NCBI RefSeq assembly: GCF_051027545.1
Contig: NZ_CP194902.1
Coordinates: 558,001-622,000, forward strand
Direction of reading: 5' to 3'
Origin: Methylocaldum sp002005105
GTDB lineage: Bacteria; Pseudomonadota; Gammaproteobacteria; Methylococcales; Methylococcaceae
Length of the DNA stretch: 64,000 nt
Below the pieces are notes generated by a model. It saw only the letters and a list, made by a program, of their open reading frames with translations, did not search any database and had not been told where the DNA came from. Position numbers and translations under genes: made by a program. This document shows positions 42,661 to 51,734 of the stretch, one piece after another (position 1 is the first letter of the stretch; each line of letters begins with the position of its first letter).

Positions 42661-43881
42661 TTGACCTATCTCACCGGTAAAAACATCGTTTTGGGTGTTA
42701 CGGGCGGTATCGCCGCCTACAAAGCTGCCGAACTGACCAGACTTTTGCGTAATGCCGGCGCCTCGGTACGGGTCGTCATGACCCATGCAGCGACGGCTTT
42801 CGTCTCTCCGCTGACGTTTCAGGCGCTTTCTGGCAATCCGGTGCATACCGAGTTGCTCGATACCGGCGAGGAATCGGCCATGGGGCATATCAGCCTGGCC
42901 CGGTGGGCGGATCTGGTGCTGATCGCGCCGGCCACGGCCGATTTCATTGCCAAGCTCCGGATCGGACTCGGCGACGATCTTTTGTCGACGGTGTGCCTGG
43001 CAACCCGCGCCCCGATCGCCTTCGCCCCCGCCATGAACCAGGCCATGTGGGACAACCCGGCGACCCAAGAGAACGTCCGCCGCCTGTCCGACCGGGGCGT
43101 TCGAATACTCGGGCCGGCGGAAGGCGATCAGGCCTGCGGCGAGGTCGGCATGGGCCGGCTCTTAGAACCGCAACGGATTTTGGAGGAGTTGGAAAGCTTC
43201 TTCGGAGGCGGGGTTCTGGCCGGACTGTCGGTCCTGATCAGCGCTGGCCCTACCCGCGAACCGATTGATCCGGTGCGTTACATCAGCAACCGAAGCTCGG
43301 GCAAGATGGGCTACGCGCTTGCGGAGGCCGCCGGGCGGGCTGGCGCGAAGGTCAGTCTGGTGACCGGCCCCACGGCCCTGAAGGTCCCGAACGTACACGA
43401 GGTCTCATGGGTCGAGAGCGCCGCGGACATGTACCGCTGCGTCATGGACAAGGTCCCGTCCGCCAATATCTATATCGGCGCCGCGGCGGTGGCTGACTAT
43501 TCCCCGGAAACCACAGCGAACCAAAAAATCAAGAAAAACCAGTCGGAGATGGTTCTGACACTGCGCAAGACCCAGGACATACTGAGCGCCGTCAGCGCCT
43601 CGCCGAAACGCCCGTTCACCGTGGGCTTCGCCGCCGAGACCGATAAACTCGAAGACTATGCCCGGCACAAGCTGGCGGCCAAATCGCTGGACATGGTGGC
43701 CGCCAACTGGGTCGGGCGTGACAAAGGCGGATTCGAAAACGACGACAACGCGCTCTTCGTTTGCTGGAACGGCGGTCATACCTATTTGCCGCTAGCTCCG
43801 AAGAAAACCATTGCCGAACAACTCATACGACTCATTGCCGAACGTTATCATGCGCAAAATTCAGTTAAAGATTCTCGATAA
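42661..43881 (+). CDS. coaBC: Bifunctional phosphopantothenoylcysteine decarboxylase / phosphopantothenate-cysteine ligase
   Basis: A 406-residue coenzyme A biosynthesis enzyme. The N-terminal flavin-binding decarboxylase (1-190) shows LGVTGGIAAYKAAEL, APAMNQAMWDNPA and the active-site Cys of ACGEVGMGRLLEP; the C-terminal ligase carries SAGPTREPIDPVRYISNRSS and a TVGFAAETD motif. The start is a TTG at 42661, the only one giving the family N-terminus (TYLTGKNIVLGV). It overlaps dut by 32 bp. The coaBC-dut-argB order runs as one operon. Confidence 0.95.
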   Translation: MTYLTGKNIVLGVTGGIAAYKAAELTRLLRNAGASVRVVMTHAATAFVSPLTFQALSGNPVHTELLDTGEESAMGHISLARWADLVLIAPATADFIAKLRIGLGDDLLSTVCLATRAPIAFAPAMNQAMWDNPATQENVRRLSDRGVRILGPAEGDQACGEVGMGRLLEPQRILEELESFFGGGVLAGLSVLISAGPTREPIDPVRYISNRSSGKMGYALAEAAGRAGAKVSLVTGPTALKVPNVHEVSWVESAADMYRCVMDKVPSANIYIGAAAVADYSPETTANQKIKKNQSEMVLTLRKTQDILSAVSASPKRPFTVGFAAETDKLEDYARHKLAAKSLDMVAANWVGRDKGGFENDDNALFVCWNGGHTYLPLAPKKTIAEQLIRLIAERYHAQNSVKDSR

Positions 43882-44305
43882 GCGCCTCGGGAGCGAGATT
43901 CCCCTGCCCCATTACGCCACCTCCGGCGCGGCCGGGCTGGATCTTAGGGCCTGCCTCGACGAACCGCTACGGCTCGAACCGGGCGAATCCAAACTGATTC
44001 CGACGGGGCTCGCCATCCACATCGAAGACCCCAATCTCGCCGCCGTACTGTTGCCGCGCTCGGGACTCGGACACAAGCACGGCATCGTGCTCGGCAATTT
44101 GGTCGGCCTGATCGATTCCGATTACCAGGGCCAGGTTTTCGTCTCCTGCTGGAACCGGGGAACCGAATCCTTCGAAATCCAGATCGGCGACCGTGTTGCG
44201 CAGATGGTGTTCGTGCCGGTAGTGCAGGTGGAATTCGAACGGGTCGATGACTTCGAAACCAGCCGAAGAGGCGCTGGGGGCTTCGGACATACGGGGCATC
44301 AATAG
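43850..44305 (+). CDS. dut: dUTP diphosphatase
   Basis: A 151-residue trimeric dUTPase that keeps uracil out of DNA and supplies dUMP. The five conserved motifs are present, including AAGLDLRACL, LPRSGLGHKHGI, GLIDSDYQGQ and the C-terminal arm RGAGGFGHTG. The ATG at 43850 gives the family length and N-terminus (MRKIQLKILDKR) and makes the gene overlap the end of coaBC by 32 bp. Confidence 0.96.
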   Translation: MRKIQLKILDKRLGSEIPLPHYATSGAAGLDLRACLDEPLRLEPGESKLIPTGLAIHIEDPNLAAVLLPRSGLGHKHGIVLGNLVGLIDSDYQGQVFVSCWNRGTESFEIQIGDRVAQMVFVPVVQVEFERVDDFETSRRGAGGFGHTGHQ

Positions 44306-44360
44306 GATTCAGACATCCGGCGGAACAGCGTGCTTCCGCCCCACTCTCCTGGAGTCATCC

Positions 44361-45278
44361 GTGAAAAAGCAAGAGTCCATCGAAATCAACTCCGCAACCC
44401 ACATCGCGCACGTCCTGATCGAAGCGCTGCCTTACATCCGGCACTTCAAAGGCAAGACCGTAGTCGTCAAGTACGGCGGCAATGCCATGACCGAGGAACG
44501 GCTCAAGAACAGCTTCGCCCGGGACATCGTGTTGCTGAAGCTCGTCGGCATCAATCCGGTCGTCGTCCACGGCGGCGGCCCCCAAATCGGCAATCTGCTG
44601 CAACGTTTGGGCAAGACCAGCGAATTCGTGCAAGGCATGCGGGTGACCGATGCCGAAACCATGGATGTAGTCGAAATGGTGCTCGGCGGCCTGGTCAACA
44701 AGGAAATCGTCAATTTGATCAACCGGCATGGCGGTTCGGCGGTCGGACTGAGCGGCAAGGACGGCGACTTAGTGCGTGCCCGCAAGATCGTGGTCAAGCA
44801 ACGTTCTCCGGAAACCGAGGAAACCGAGGAACCCGAGATCATCGATCTGGGCCATGTCGGCGAGGTCGAGAGCATCGACCCGTCCGTGGTGGACATGCTG
44901 GTACAGGGCGATTTCATCCCGGTCATCGCACCGATCGGCGTCGGTGCCGACGGTTTTTCCTACAACATCAATGCCGACTTGGTGGCGGGCAAAATGGCGG
45001 AGGTCTTGAAAGCCGAAAAGCTGATACTTTTAACCAACACCAAGGGCATTCTGGACAAGGAAGGAAGTCTATTGACCGGGCTATCCCTGTCCGAAGTGGA
45101 TGATTTGATCTCGGACGGCACCATTACCTCCGGCATGATCCCGAAGGTGCGCTGCGCCACGGACGCTCTCAAAGGCGGCGTCGCCAGCGTTCACATCATC
45201 GACGGACGGATCGACCACGCCGTGCTGTTGGAGCTTTTCACCGATCAGGGGATCGGCACGCTCCTGATGCGTCGCTAA
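44361..45278 (+). CDS. argB: Acetylglutamate kinase
   Basis: A 305-residue amino-acid kinase for the second step of arginine synthesis. VVKYGGNAM, VVHGGGPQIGNLL, NINADLVAGKMAE and the GMIPKVRCATDAL C-terminal motif are intact. The N-terminal extension with HIAHVLIEALPYI is the one found in arginine-inhibited hexameric enzymes, so feedback control is likely. The start is a GTG at 44361 with CTGGAG at good spacing. An acidic insert (ETEETEEPE) lies near residue 155. A terminator follows. Confidence 0.96.
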   Translation: MKKQESIEINSATHIAHVLIEALPYIRHFKGKTVVVKYGGNAMTEERLKNSFARDIVLLKLVGINPVVVHGGGPQIGNLLQRLGKTSEFVQGMRVTDAETMDVVEMVLGGLVNKEIVNLINRHGGSAVGLSGKDGDLVRARKIVVKQRSPETEETEEPEIIDLGHVGEVESIDPSVVDMLVQGDFIPVIAPIGVGADGFSYNINADLVAGKMAEVLKAEKLILLTNTKGILDKEGSLLTGLSLSEVDDLISDGTITSGMIPKVRCATDALKGGVASVHIIDGRIDHAVLLELFTDQGIGTLLMRR

Positions 45279-45301
45279 CGGAACCGGCGCTTGAAACCTC
45301 G

Positions 45302-45326
45302 AAAAACCGCCTTCCCGGCGGTTTTT
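45302..45326 (+). terminator. Intrinsic terminator of the coaBC-dut-argB operon
   Basis: CCGCC and GGCGG pair around TTCCC, extended by A5/T5 on both flanks, giving a good terminator 23 bp after the argB stop. The A tract upstream makes it usable in both directions. Confidence 0.88.
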
Positions 45327-45332
45327 CTCTTC

Positions 45333-45442
45333 GCCAAGCCCAAACGCGGTTTCGGCTTGGCTTACGTTTTCAGCCGCTTACGCGGCCGAAAACGACGGGG
45401 CATCACTGCCCCGTACGAGCACCTCGAAGTTTTTCGAGGTGC
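45333..45442. repeat. Array of four consecutive hairpins
   Basis: Four stem-loops follow each other: 45333-45361 (GCCAAGCC/GGCTTGGC plus AAAC/GTTT), 45365-45394 (13-bp stem with one mismatch), 45396-45413 (CGGGGCA/TGCCCCG) and 45419-45442 (10-bp perfect stem). Loops are three to four bases; read on the minus strand two of them are the GNRA tetraloops GUGA and GUAA. The third stem recurs in the array at 63551-63688. The array fills the space between the argB terminator and the end of the convergent DUF4124 gene. It could be a structured RNA or a dispersed palindromic element. Confidence 0.75.
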
Positions 45443-45455
45443 CCGCTCACGAAAC

Positions 45456-46469
45456 TCACCCAGGACCGGCCAAACCGGCCTCTACGTAAGGCTTGAAACC
45501 GGCACGGATCTGGCGAACTTCGGGGCTTGCGCAAAGCGTTTCGCCGACTGTCGACGGCCGGCACCGTATGTCGAGAAAAATGACGTTCTCGGTTTTGCGG
45601 GTGATGCGGGTAACGGTTGTAGTGAACTCCCGCTCGTCACGGGGAGCCGCCGTTTGCAGGATTTTGTCGTTATCGATGGATAACGGCGTATCGGTATGTT
45701 CGAGCAGGTAAGCTCGCGCAAGGCTCCACGCCTTGTCGCACATCGCTCCCGCTGAGCAGGAAACAGCGCTGACGATGATGTTCCCGGTATCGGACTTATC
45801 CGCGCTATTCGGCGACTCGATCCAGGTTTGATGCCATCTCAAGCCGCGCTTCGGGTCGTTGATCGCTTTGAAGCGGGCGATGTCCTTGGCAAAGCTATCC
45901 GAAATTGAGGCTTTTTCGGCTTCGATGCGCTTTATTTTCGCCTCGTGACCGGCGATCTGTCGTCGTGCCGCTTCCATTGTGTCGCGTAGATTTTTCGGAA
46001 TCGCCTGACCTTTTTTCTCCAGATCTGCGGCGCGCTTTTCCTGTCCGTCCAATAACGCCTGTTGGCGCTGTTTATTGGCTTCGGTCACCTTGATCAAGGA
46101 ATCCAGCATGTTCAATTTTCCTTGCAAGGCCAGGTTGATCTCTTCCTCGCTGCGGTAGGTTCTGAGCAGCGCCAAGTCTCGATCGCGTTGCCCGGCCAAA
46201 ATCCGCTCCTGGTCGAGACGCAACTGCTTGAGTCGGTTTTCGCCCTCGATTTGCTCCGGCGACTTGGCCCCCTCGAGCACTTCCACCTCATGCCCTTGGG
46301 CATCGAGCTTGGAGCGGCGGTGCTTGGCCTCCTCGGGCGGAACCCGGTCGGAGTAATGCACGGCGCCTTTTTCGTCGACCCACCGGTAAGTCGCGGCATC
46401 GCTGCCCGCCCCATAAACGGCGACGGCAAACGTGATCCAGGCAACGCGAAAACCGGTTAGAGGTGTCAT
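45456..46469 (-). CDS. DUF4124 domain protein with coiled coil
   Basis: A 337-residue exported protein. A signal peptide (1-25, ending GSDAA) precedes a DUF4124 domain (ATYRWVDEKGAVHYSDRVPP), a small beta fold common in envelope proteins, then a long charged coiled coil (about 75-205) and a C-terminal globular part with three or four cysteines (SAVSCSAGAMCDKAW, IRCRPSTVGETLC). Function is unknown. Its ATG overlaps the pyrE stop (ATGA), so it is translated with pyrE, although no functional tie is evident. Confidence 0.85.
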   Translation of the reverse strand: MTPLTGFRVAWITFAVAVYGAGSDAATYRWVDEKGAVHYSDRVPPEEAKHRRSKLDAQGHEVEVLEGAKSPEQIEGENRLKQLRLDQERILAGQRDRDLALLRTYRSEEEINLALQGKLNMLDSLIKVTEANKQRQQALLDGQEKRAADLEKKGQAIPKNLRDTMEAARRQIAGHEAKIKRIEAEKASISDSFAKDIARFKAINDPKRGLRWHQTWIESPNSADKSDTGNIIVSAVSCSAGAMCDKAWSLARAYLLEHTDTPLSIDNDKILQTAAPRDEREFTTTVTRITRKTENVIFLDIRCRPSTVGETLCASPEVRQIRAGFKPYVEAGLAGPG

Positions 46470-47107
46470 AACACGCCGAATCGGGACTGGTATTCCCGAA
46501 TCGCTTCAACGTCCGTGCGACGATTGGCCTTCTGAAGAAATTCGAGAATATTGCGCAGCGTGACGATGGAATAAACCGGCAACTGAAACTGATTGGCGAC
46601 TTCCTGCACCGCGGAAAGCTCGCCCCGTCCCTTTTCCTGCCGATCCAGGGTGATCAGAACGCCGCTTGGTACCGCCCCGGCAGCCCGGATGATGTCCACC
46701 GACTCCCTCACCGAGGTACCAGCCGTAATCACGTCGTCGACGATCAGCACCGAACCTGTAAGCGGCGCTCCCACGAGCGAACCGCCCTCGCCGTGATCCT
46801 TGGCCTCCTTGCGATTGAAGGCGAACGGGACTTCCTCCCCGGTTTCCCGGGCCAGGGCCATGGCCGCGGCGCAAACCAGGGGGATACCTTTATAAGCCGG
46901 GCCGTACAAGACATCGGCCTTGATGCCCTCGTGCAACATGGTCTTAGCATAGAACTCGCCGAGCTTTGCCAGACGGGCTCCGGTATCAAAGAGCCCGGTA
47001 TTGAAGAAATACGGACTGTGCCGACCGGACTTCAGGGTGAAATCACCGAAGCGCAAGACGCCGCATTGGAGTGCGTATTCGATAAATTCCGCTTGGAATG
47101 GCTGCAT
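46466..47107 (-). CDS. pyrE: Orotate phosphoribosyltransferase
   Basis: A 213-residue enzyme making orotidine 5'-phosphate in pyrimidine synthesis. FGDFTLKSGRHSPYFFNTG, GPAYKGIPLVCAAA and the PRPP-binding motif SVLIVDDVITAGTS are typical of proteobacterial PyrE. The ATG at 47107 gives the normal N-terminus (MQPFQAEFIEYAL). It overlaps the DUF4124 gene downstream by four bases. Confidence 0.96.
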   Translation of the reverse strand: MQPFQAEFIEYALQCGVLRFGDFTLKSGRHSPYFFNTGLFDTGARLAKLGEFYAKTMLHEGIKADVLYGPAYKGIPLVCAAAMALARETGEEVPFAFNRKEAKDHGEGGSLVGAPLTGSVLIVDDVITAGTSVRESVDIIRAAGAVPSGVLITLDRQEKGRGELSAVQEVANQFQLPVYSIVTLRNILEFLQKANRRTDVEAIREYQSRFGVL

Positions 47108-47245
47108 GTATCGGGCTATATCTCTGTAATCTCGTTTTCTAAAGCCGCCGGCGAGCGAGTAGCGACGATGATTTCGCACCGCTTCGCCGACGAAAAGGGT
47201 CTGATGTGCTTATTGAACTTTAGCACATCGGCGCAAGCGGCCCGG

Positions 47246-48250
47246 TTAAGGCACGGCTACCCGGCGAAGCAGCTCCTGGACAACGCGGTCCGACGACACG
47301 CCTTCCGCTTCCGCCTCATAGCTCAAGATCAAGCGATGGCGCAGCACGTCCGGAGCAATGGATTGAATGTCCTCGGGCGTCACGTAATCGCGTCCGTACA
47401 GCCAGGCTCGGGCACGGGCGCACCGGTCCAGGGCTATGCTGGCGCGGGGACTCGCGCCGTATTGCAGCCAGCGTTCGAGTTCCTTGCCGTAAGCTCCGGG
47501 GTTGCGGGTACTCAGCACCAGTTGCAGCAGATATTCCTCCAGGGTATCGGCCATATAGAGATCGAGCACTTCTTGCCGCGCCGTAAACAAGGTCTCTTGG
47601 CTGACGGACTTGAACTCCGCCTCCGAGGCGGCACGTCCGCGCCGGGATTCTTCCCGCACCAGCCGCAGAATCGCGCGCTCGTACTGGGCTTCGGGATAAC
47701 CGATCCGGATATACAGCATGAAACGGTCCAACTGCGCCTCGGGCAGCGGATACGTTCCTTCCTGTTCGATGGGATTTTGTGTCGCCATCACCATGAACAG
47801 ATCCGGCAGCTTGTAGGTCACGCGACCGACGGTAATCTGGCGTTCCGCCATCGCTTCGAGCAGGGACGACTGCACCTTGGCCGGCGAACGGTTGATCTCG
47901 TCGGCCAGCACCAAATTATGGAACAACGGTCCGGGCTGAAAATGGAACGAACCGTCCTGAGGACGATAGATCTCGGTGCCGGTCAGATCGGCCGGCAGCA
48001 AGTCCGGGGTAAATTGAATGCGGTGAAAATCGCCCTCGACGGCCCGGCTCAGCACGTTGATCGCCCGAGTCTTGGCAAGGCCGGGCGCACCTTCCACGAG
48101 AATGTGCCCATCCGCGAGCAGCGCGATCAGCATCCGCTCGATCAGAGTATCCTGTCCGATTACCTGGGCCGCCACAAACTGGAAGAGCCGTTGCACATCC
48201 TGTTGAGCGGGCGATAAAGTCCTTTCGGAAATTTCGTTCTCTTGAAACAT
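47246..48250 (-). CDS. MoxR-family AAA+ ATPase
   Basis: A 334-residue ATPase of the MoxR group, chaperones that help assemble metal enzymes and complexes. Walker A reads VEGAPGLAKTRA, Walker B VLADEINRSPAKVQSSLLEAM, sensor 1 MVMATQNPIEQEGTYPLPEAQ. MoxR genes usually lie beside a DUF58/VWA protein; none is here, so the client is unknown. Start is uncertain: the ATG at 48250 (MFQENEISERT) fits relatives, but the frame extends upstream to an ATG at 48322. Divergent from a lipoprotein gene. Confidence 0.88.
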   Translation of the reverse strand: MFQENEISERTLSPAQQDVQRLFQFVAAQVIGQDTLIERMLIALLADGHILVEGAPGLAKTRAINVLSRAVEGDFHRIQFTPDLLPADLTGTEIYRPQDGSFHFQPGPLFHNLVLADEINRSPAKVQSSLLEAMAERQITVGRVTYKLPDLFMVMATQNPIEQEGTYPLPEAQLDRFMLYIRIGYPEAQYERAILRLVREESRRGRAASEAEFKSVSQETLFTARQEVLDLYMADTLEEYLLQLVLSTRNPGAYGKELERWLQYGASPRASIALDRCARARAWLYGRDYVTPEDIQSIAPDVLRHRLILSYEAEAEGVSSDRVVQELLRRVAVP

Positions 48251-48365
48251 GAGTAACGTATATCCCTCTTGAGTGAGTCGATTCGCAGGCGCTTCAAAAC
48301 GATGGATTATAATTGAAGTCATCGTCCCGCAGCGCGCGGATTGCTCCGATCCGGCCTCTCAGAAA

Positions 48366-49139
48366 ATGAAACAATCTCCGACACTACCGATTTTCCTCCC
48401 GGCCGGCCGACGCGCGCTTTTATTGATGTGCGCCCTGCTGGTTTCCTGTATGACCTATGAGAACCGCATTCCTCCCGTGCCGCTGCCCTCGTCGAACCGC
48501 GATCACGTGGACGTGGAGGGCGCTCGTGTGGCGGCAGAAGCTTACGCTGATCCCGAACAGGCAGAGCAAGCGTTCGGATTCGACATACGCAAAGCCGGAC
48601 TACTCCCGGTACGTCTCCTCATCGATAATCAAAGCGCGAGCGTCGTCAGGGTCAACCCGCAGCAAACGTTTCTGATCGATCAGGATGCCCAGGCGTGGCC
48701 GCTGCTGACCGGCGAGCAAGCCCATAACCGCGTGGCGAGTGCCATGCAGTTCGGCACCCTGATGGGCAATGCGGCGCGAGGCGCCGCATGGGGCGCCGGT
48801 GCCGGTGCGCTGACCTCGTTCGCTATCGGGATGATCTTGTACGGCGGGTTTGGCGACGGACTCAGCAACAATCTGCCCGAACACGCCGCCGCGGGCGCCG
48901 GTGTCGGAGCAATCGTCGGCGGAGGACAAGACTCGCAAGACCTGGAAGACCGCATACGCCGGGATTTGATCGGAAAATCGCTGCGCAACCAGCGATTACG
49001 ACCAGGGGAACTGGCTTACGGCTATCTGTTTTTTCCCGGAAAAGAAGAAGCCCGAAGCGCCAAAATCCTGCGCATCGGGCTCGAACTCGACGGTTATCCG
49101 CAGGTCGTGAACCTGCCGCTAAAAACCGCGCCGCGCTGA
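48366..49139 (+). CDS. Glycine-zipper lipoprotein, unknown function
   Basis: A 257-residue predicted lipoprotein: the signal peptide ends in the lipobox LLVSC, with Cys at about residue 28. The mature part has a mixed N-terminal domain (about 60-120, FDIRKAGLLPVRLLIDN) and a central Gly/Ala-rich segment (GNAARGAAWGAGAGALTSF, then AAAGAGVGAIVGGG) that looks like glycine zippers, then a C-terminal beta-rich part with YGYLFFPGKEEA. Probably anchored in the outer membrane. No close family recognised. It is convergent with purD. Confidence 0.8.
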   Translation: MKQSPTLPIFLPAGRRALLLMCALLVSCMTYENRIPPVPLPSSNRDHVDVEGARVAAEAYADPEQAEQAFGFDIRKAGLLPVRLLIDNQSASVVRVNPQQTFLIDQDAQAWPLLTGEQAHNRVASAMQFGTLMGNAARGAAWGAGAGALTSFAIGMILYGGFGDGLSNNLPEHAAAGAGVGAIVGGGQDSQDLEDRIRRDLIGKSLRNQRLRPGELAYGYLFFPGKEEARSAKILRIGLELDGYPQVVNLPLKTAPR

Positions 49140-49158
49140 TCGCCCATCTTCAGCCCGG

Positions 49159-50436
49159 TCAGCGGCCTATAGCCCGGTAGCCGATGTCGGTGCGGTAATA
49201 CATGTTTTCCCAGCGGATTTCTCGCACCTGTTCATACGCTTTCCGCTGAGCTTCCAGAACGGATTCGCCCAAGGCGCACACACAGAGCACGCGTCCTCCG
49301 GCCGTAACGATCTTGCCGTCCGACCGCGCCGTACCGGCATGAAAGACTTTGGTATCCGCACTCGCCTTCTCCGGCAAACCTTGGATTTCGTCGCCCTTGG
49401 CATAGTCGAAGGGGTATCCGCCCGCCGCCAATACGACGCCCAACGAGGCGCGCTCGTCCCATTCGGCACTAACCCGGCTCAAGCGTCCTTCCACTGCGCC
49501 AAGACACAGATCGACCAGATTGCTCTTGAGCCGCATCATGATCGGCTGGGTTTCGGGGTCGCCGAAACGGCAGTTGAACTCGAGCACCTTGGGCGTGCCG
49601 TCCGGCGTGATCATCACCCCGGCATAAAGAAAGCCGGAGTAAGGGATGCCGTCCGCCGCCATTCCGCGCAGCGTGGGCTCGATCACTTCCTTCATGATGC
49701 GATCATGGATTTCCGGCGTCACCACCGGGGCCGGCGAATAAGCGCCCATACCGCCGGTATTGGGGCCTTTGTCTCCGTCGTCCCGCGCCTTGTGATCCTG
49801 GGACGTCGCCATGGGCAGGACGTCCAGCCCGTTGGCCATGACGATGAAGCTGGCTTCCTCGCCCCTCAGGAATTCCTCGACCACGACTCTATGGCCCGCA
49901 GAACCGAAGGCATTGCCCGACAACATGTCGGTTACGGCATCTACCGCCTCGTGTTCCGACTGAGCGATGACCACACCCTTGCCGGCGGCCAATCCGTCCG
50001 CCTTGATCACGATCGGCGCACCTTTTCGCCGGATATAGGCGACCGCCTCGTCGACCGCCGTAAACGTTTGGTATTCGGCGGTCGGAATACCGTGGCGAGC
50101 CAGAAAATCCTTACAGAATGCCTTGGAGCCCTCAAGCTGCGCGGCAAGCCGAGTGGGGCCGAAGCACTTGAGCCCCGCCGCGCGGAATTCGTCCACGATG
50201 CCGGCCACCAACGGAGCTTCGGGACCGACGATCGTAAGATCGATGGCCCGCTCCTTAGCGAATGCCAACAAGCCCGGAATATCCTCGGCCGCAATCGGAC
50301 GATTCTCCACTTTCGGTTCGGCAAGCGTTCCGGCATTGCCGGGTGCGACGAAAACCGTCTCCACTTTGGGAGACTGCGCTGCTTTCCAGGCTAAAGCGTG
50401 CTCACGTCCGCCGCCGCCGACTATCAGTACTTTCAT
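49159..50436 (-). CDS. purD: Phosphoribosylamine-glycine ligase
   Basis: A 425-residue ATP-grasp enzyme for the second step of purine synthesis. KVLIVGGGGREHALAWK opens the protein; ADGLAAGKGVVIA, DHKARDDGDKGPNTGGMGAY and EFNCRFGDPETQPIM are diagnostic. Length is normal and the frame is intact. It follows the MarC gene by 4 bp and is probably in that transcript. Confidence 0.97.
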   Translation of the reverse strand: MKVLIVGGGGREHALAWKAAQSPKVETVFVAPGNAGTLAEPKVENRPIAAEDIPGLLAFAKERAIDLTIVGPEAPLVAGIVDEFRAAGLKCFGPTRLAAQLEGSKAFCKDFLARHGIPTAEYQTFTAVDEAVAYIRRKGAPIVIKADGLAAGKGVVIAQSEHEAVDAVTDMLSGNAFGSAGHRVVVEEFLRGEEASFIVMANGLDVLPMATSQDHKARDDGDKGPNTGGMGAYSPAPVVTPEIHDRIMKEVIEPTLRGMAADGIPYSGFLYAGVMITPDGTPKVLEFNCRFGDPETQPIMMRLKSNLVDLCLGAVEGRLSRVSAEWDERASLGVVLAAGGYPFDYAKGDEIQGLPEKASADTKVFHAGTARSDGKIVTAGGRVLCVCALGESVLEAQRKAYEQVREIRWENMYYRTDIGYRAIGR

Positions 50437-50440
50437 GGTT

Positions 50441-51100
50441 TTATTGCAGTTGATTTAAAGGATGGATCAAAGAATGGTAAAAACCCGCGATGCCGTTGAG
50501 AACGAATTGCGCCGCAAGCGCCGCAAGCACGATGCCAAGGACGCGGGTAATGATATGCACCTTGCTTTCGCCGAGGTATCCCGTAACGATTTCGCTGACG
50601 TACAACAGCAACCACGTGATCAGATAAATTGCGGCGATGACGCCGGCAAGCACGCTCATGCGACGGGTATCCGTACCGGCTCTATTGGCTAGCAGCAGAA
50701 CGGCGGTAATGGTGCCGGGCCCGGAAAGCAAGGGTATTGCGAGCGGGAAAATCGCGATGTCTTCGCCTGCCGTGCGCTTTTCCTCGACTTTAGGCGCCTG
50801 AAGGCCGGCACGCTGCCCGAACAGCATGGGCATTGCGGTCACGAAAAGGAGAATGCCTCCGCTGATCGCGAACGCGTGCACGGTAACCCCGAGATGCGCG
50901 AGCAGATATTTGCCGGCCAGCAGAAAAAAAACCGTTACGCCGAAAGCGATGAGCAAAGCGCGGCTCAAGGTCTTGCGCCGCTCGCTTTTTCCCAGTCCGC
51001 GGGTCAAAGCGATAAACATCGGTGCCGCGCCGGGCGGATCAACGACCACGGCCAAAGTCAGAAAAGCCGTTAGCGCAAACTGAAACAAGCCTTCTTCCAT
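50441..51100 (-). CDS. MarC family integral membrane protein
   Basis: A 219-residue protein with six hydrophobic helices. VVDPPGAAPMFIALT in the first part and AIPLLSGPGTITAVLLL in the middle are MarC (UPF0056) signatures. The family was once linked to multidrug resistance, wrongly; its transported substrate is unknown. The ATG at 51100 overlaps the stop of the upstream gene by one base (TGATG), which indicates coupling. It is followed 4 bp later by purD. Confidence 0.9.
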   Translation of the reverse strand: MEEGLFQFALTAFLTLAVVVDPPGAAPMFIALTRGLGKSERRKTLSRALLIAFGVTVFFLLAGKYLLAHLGVTVHAFAISGGILLFVTAMPMLFGQRAGLQAPKVEEKRTAGEDIAIFPLAIPLLSGPGTITAVLLLANRAGTDTRRMSVLAGVIAAIYLITWLLLYVSEIVTGYLGESKVHIITRVLGIVLAALAAQFVLNGIAGFYHSLIHPLNQLQ

Positions 51101-51615
51101 CAACCGTTCGGCTGCGCCTGTACGGACGTCAGAAACCGAAGTCCTCCGCTCCCGCAAATCACATATCGCACTTTCAGATGGTTTCCCGTTGCGAACAGGA
51201 CCGGCAGTTGGGACTTCTTGTCTTCCGGCACGCCATCGACATCCAAGTAATACTTATTCGTCACGCCTTCCTCGTCGGTCAGCAACACGCCTTTTTCGTA
51301 AGCGTCGAAAATATCCTTCCCGCCCATTTCCTTGACGATCACTTCGTGTGCATTCTTCTCGGCTTCGCAACCAGGCCCGCCCTGTCCCGCGATGGAAATT
51401 TCGACCGCAGCCGGAACCTCTACTTGCGGCTCCGGAATCGGTGCTCTACCGGGCTCCTGAGGCGCCGGCGGAACCGGCGGGATAACCTCTTCGGTAGGCG
51501 GTTTTCTGCCCACGATAAACAAGGCGGCCACGATCAATACGACCAACGCGACAGCAATGACTATGGCCCACCGGGCCCATCGAACAATCGAAACTCTCTG
51601 CTTCTCCGGCTGCAT
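51100..51615 (-). CDS. Membrane-anchored protein of unknown function
   Basis: A 171-residue protein. One transmembrane helix (about 15-36: AIVIAVALVVLIVAALFIVG) follows a short basic N-terminus; a Pro/Glu-rich linker (about 40-68) leads to a C-terminal domain (about 70-165) with two cysteines (GPGCEAEKN and YVICGSGGL) that may form a disulfide in the periplasm. I do not recognise the family. It is coupled to the MarC gene by a TGATG overlap and so starts the X-marC-purD unit. Confidence 0.78.
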   Translation of the reverse strand: MQPEKQRVSIVRWARWAIVIAVALVVLIVAALFIVGRKPPTEEVIPPVPPAPQEPGRAPIPEPQVEVPAAVEISIAGQGGPGCEAEKNAHEVIVKEMGGKDIFDAYEKGVLLTDEEGVTNKYYLDVDGVPEDKKSQLPVLFATGNHLKVRYVICGSGGLRFLTSVQAQPNG

Positions 51616-51734
51616 ATCTTCTCATCCCTTGCATAAGTCAAATGAACTCTTGGATTCCGTAAACGCCGACCTTCTCCCCGGTAGATGTCCCTGCGGCATC
51701 TCTACACGATCGGATACTACGGCGGATTCGAAAA

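Noticed and set aside
46793..48217. A 474-codon open frame on the plus strand
   Set aside because: It is antisense to pyrE and the MoxR gene, both with complete family motifs; high-GC antisense frames are common here.
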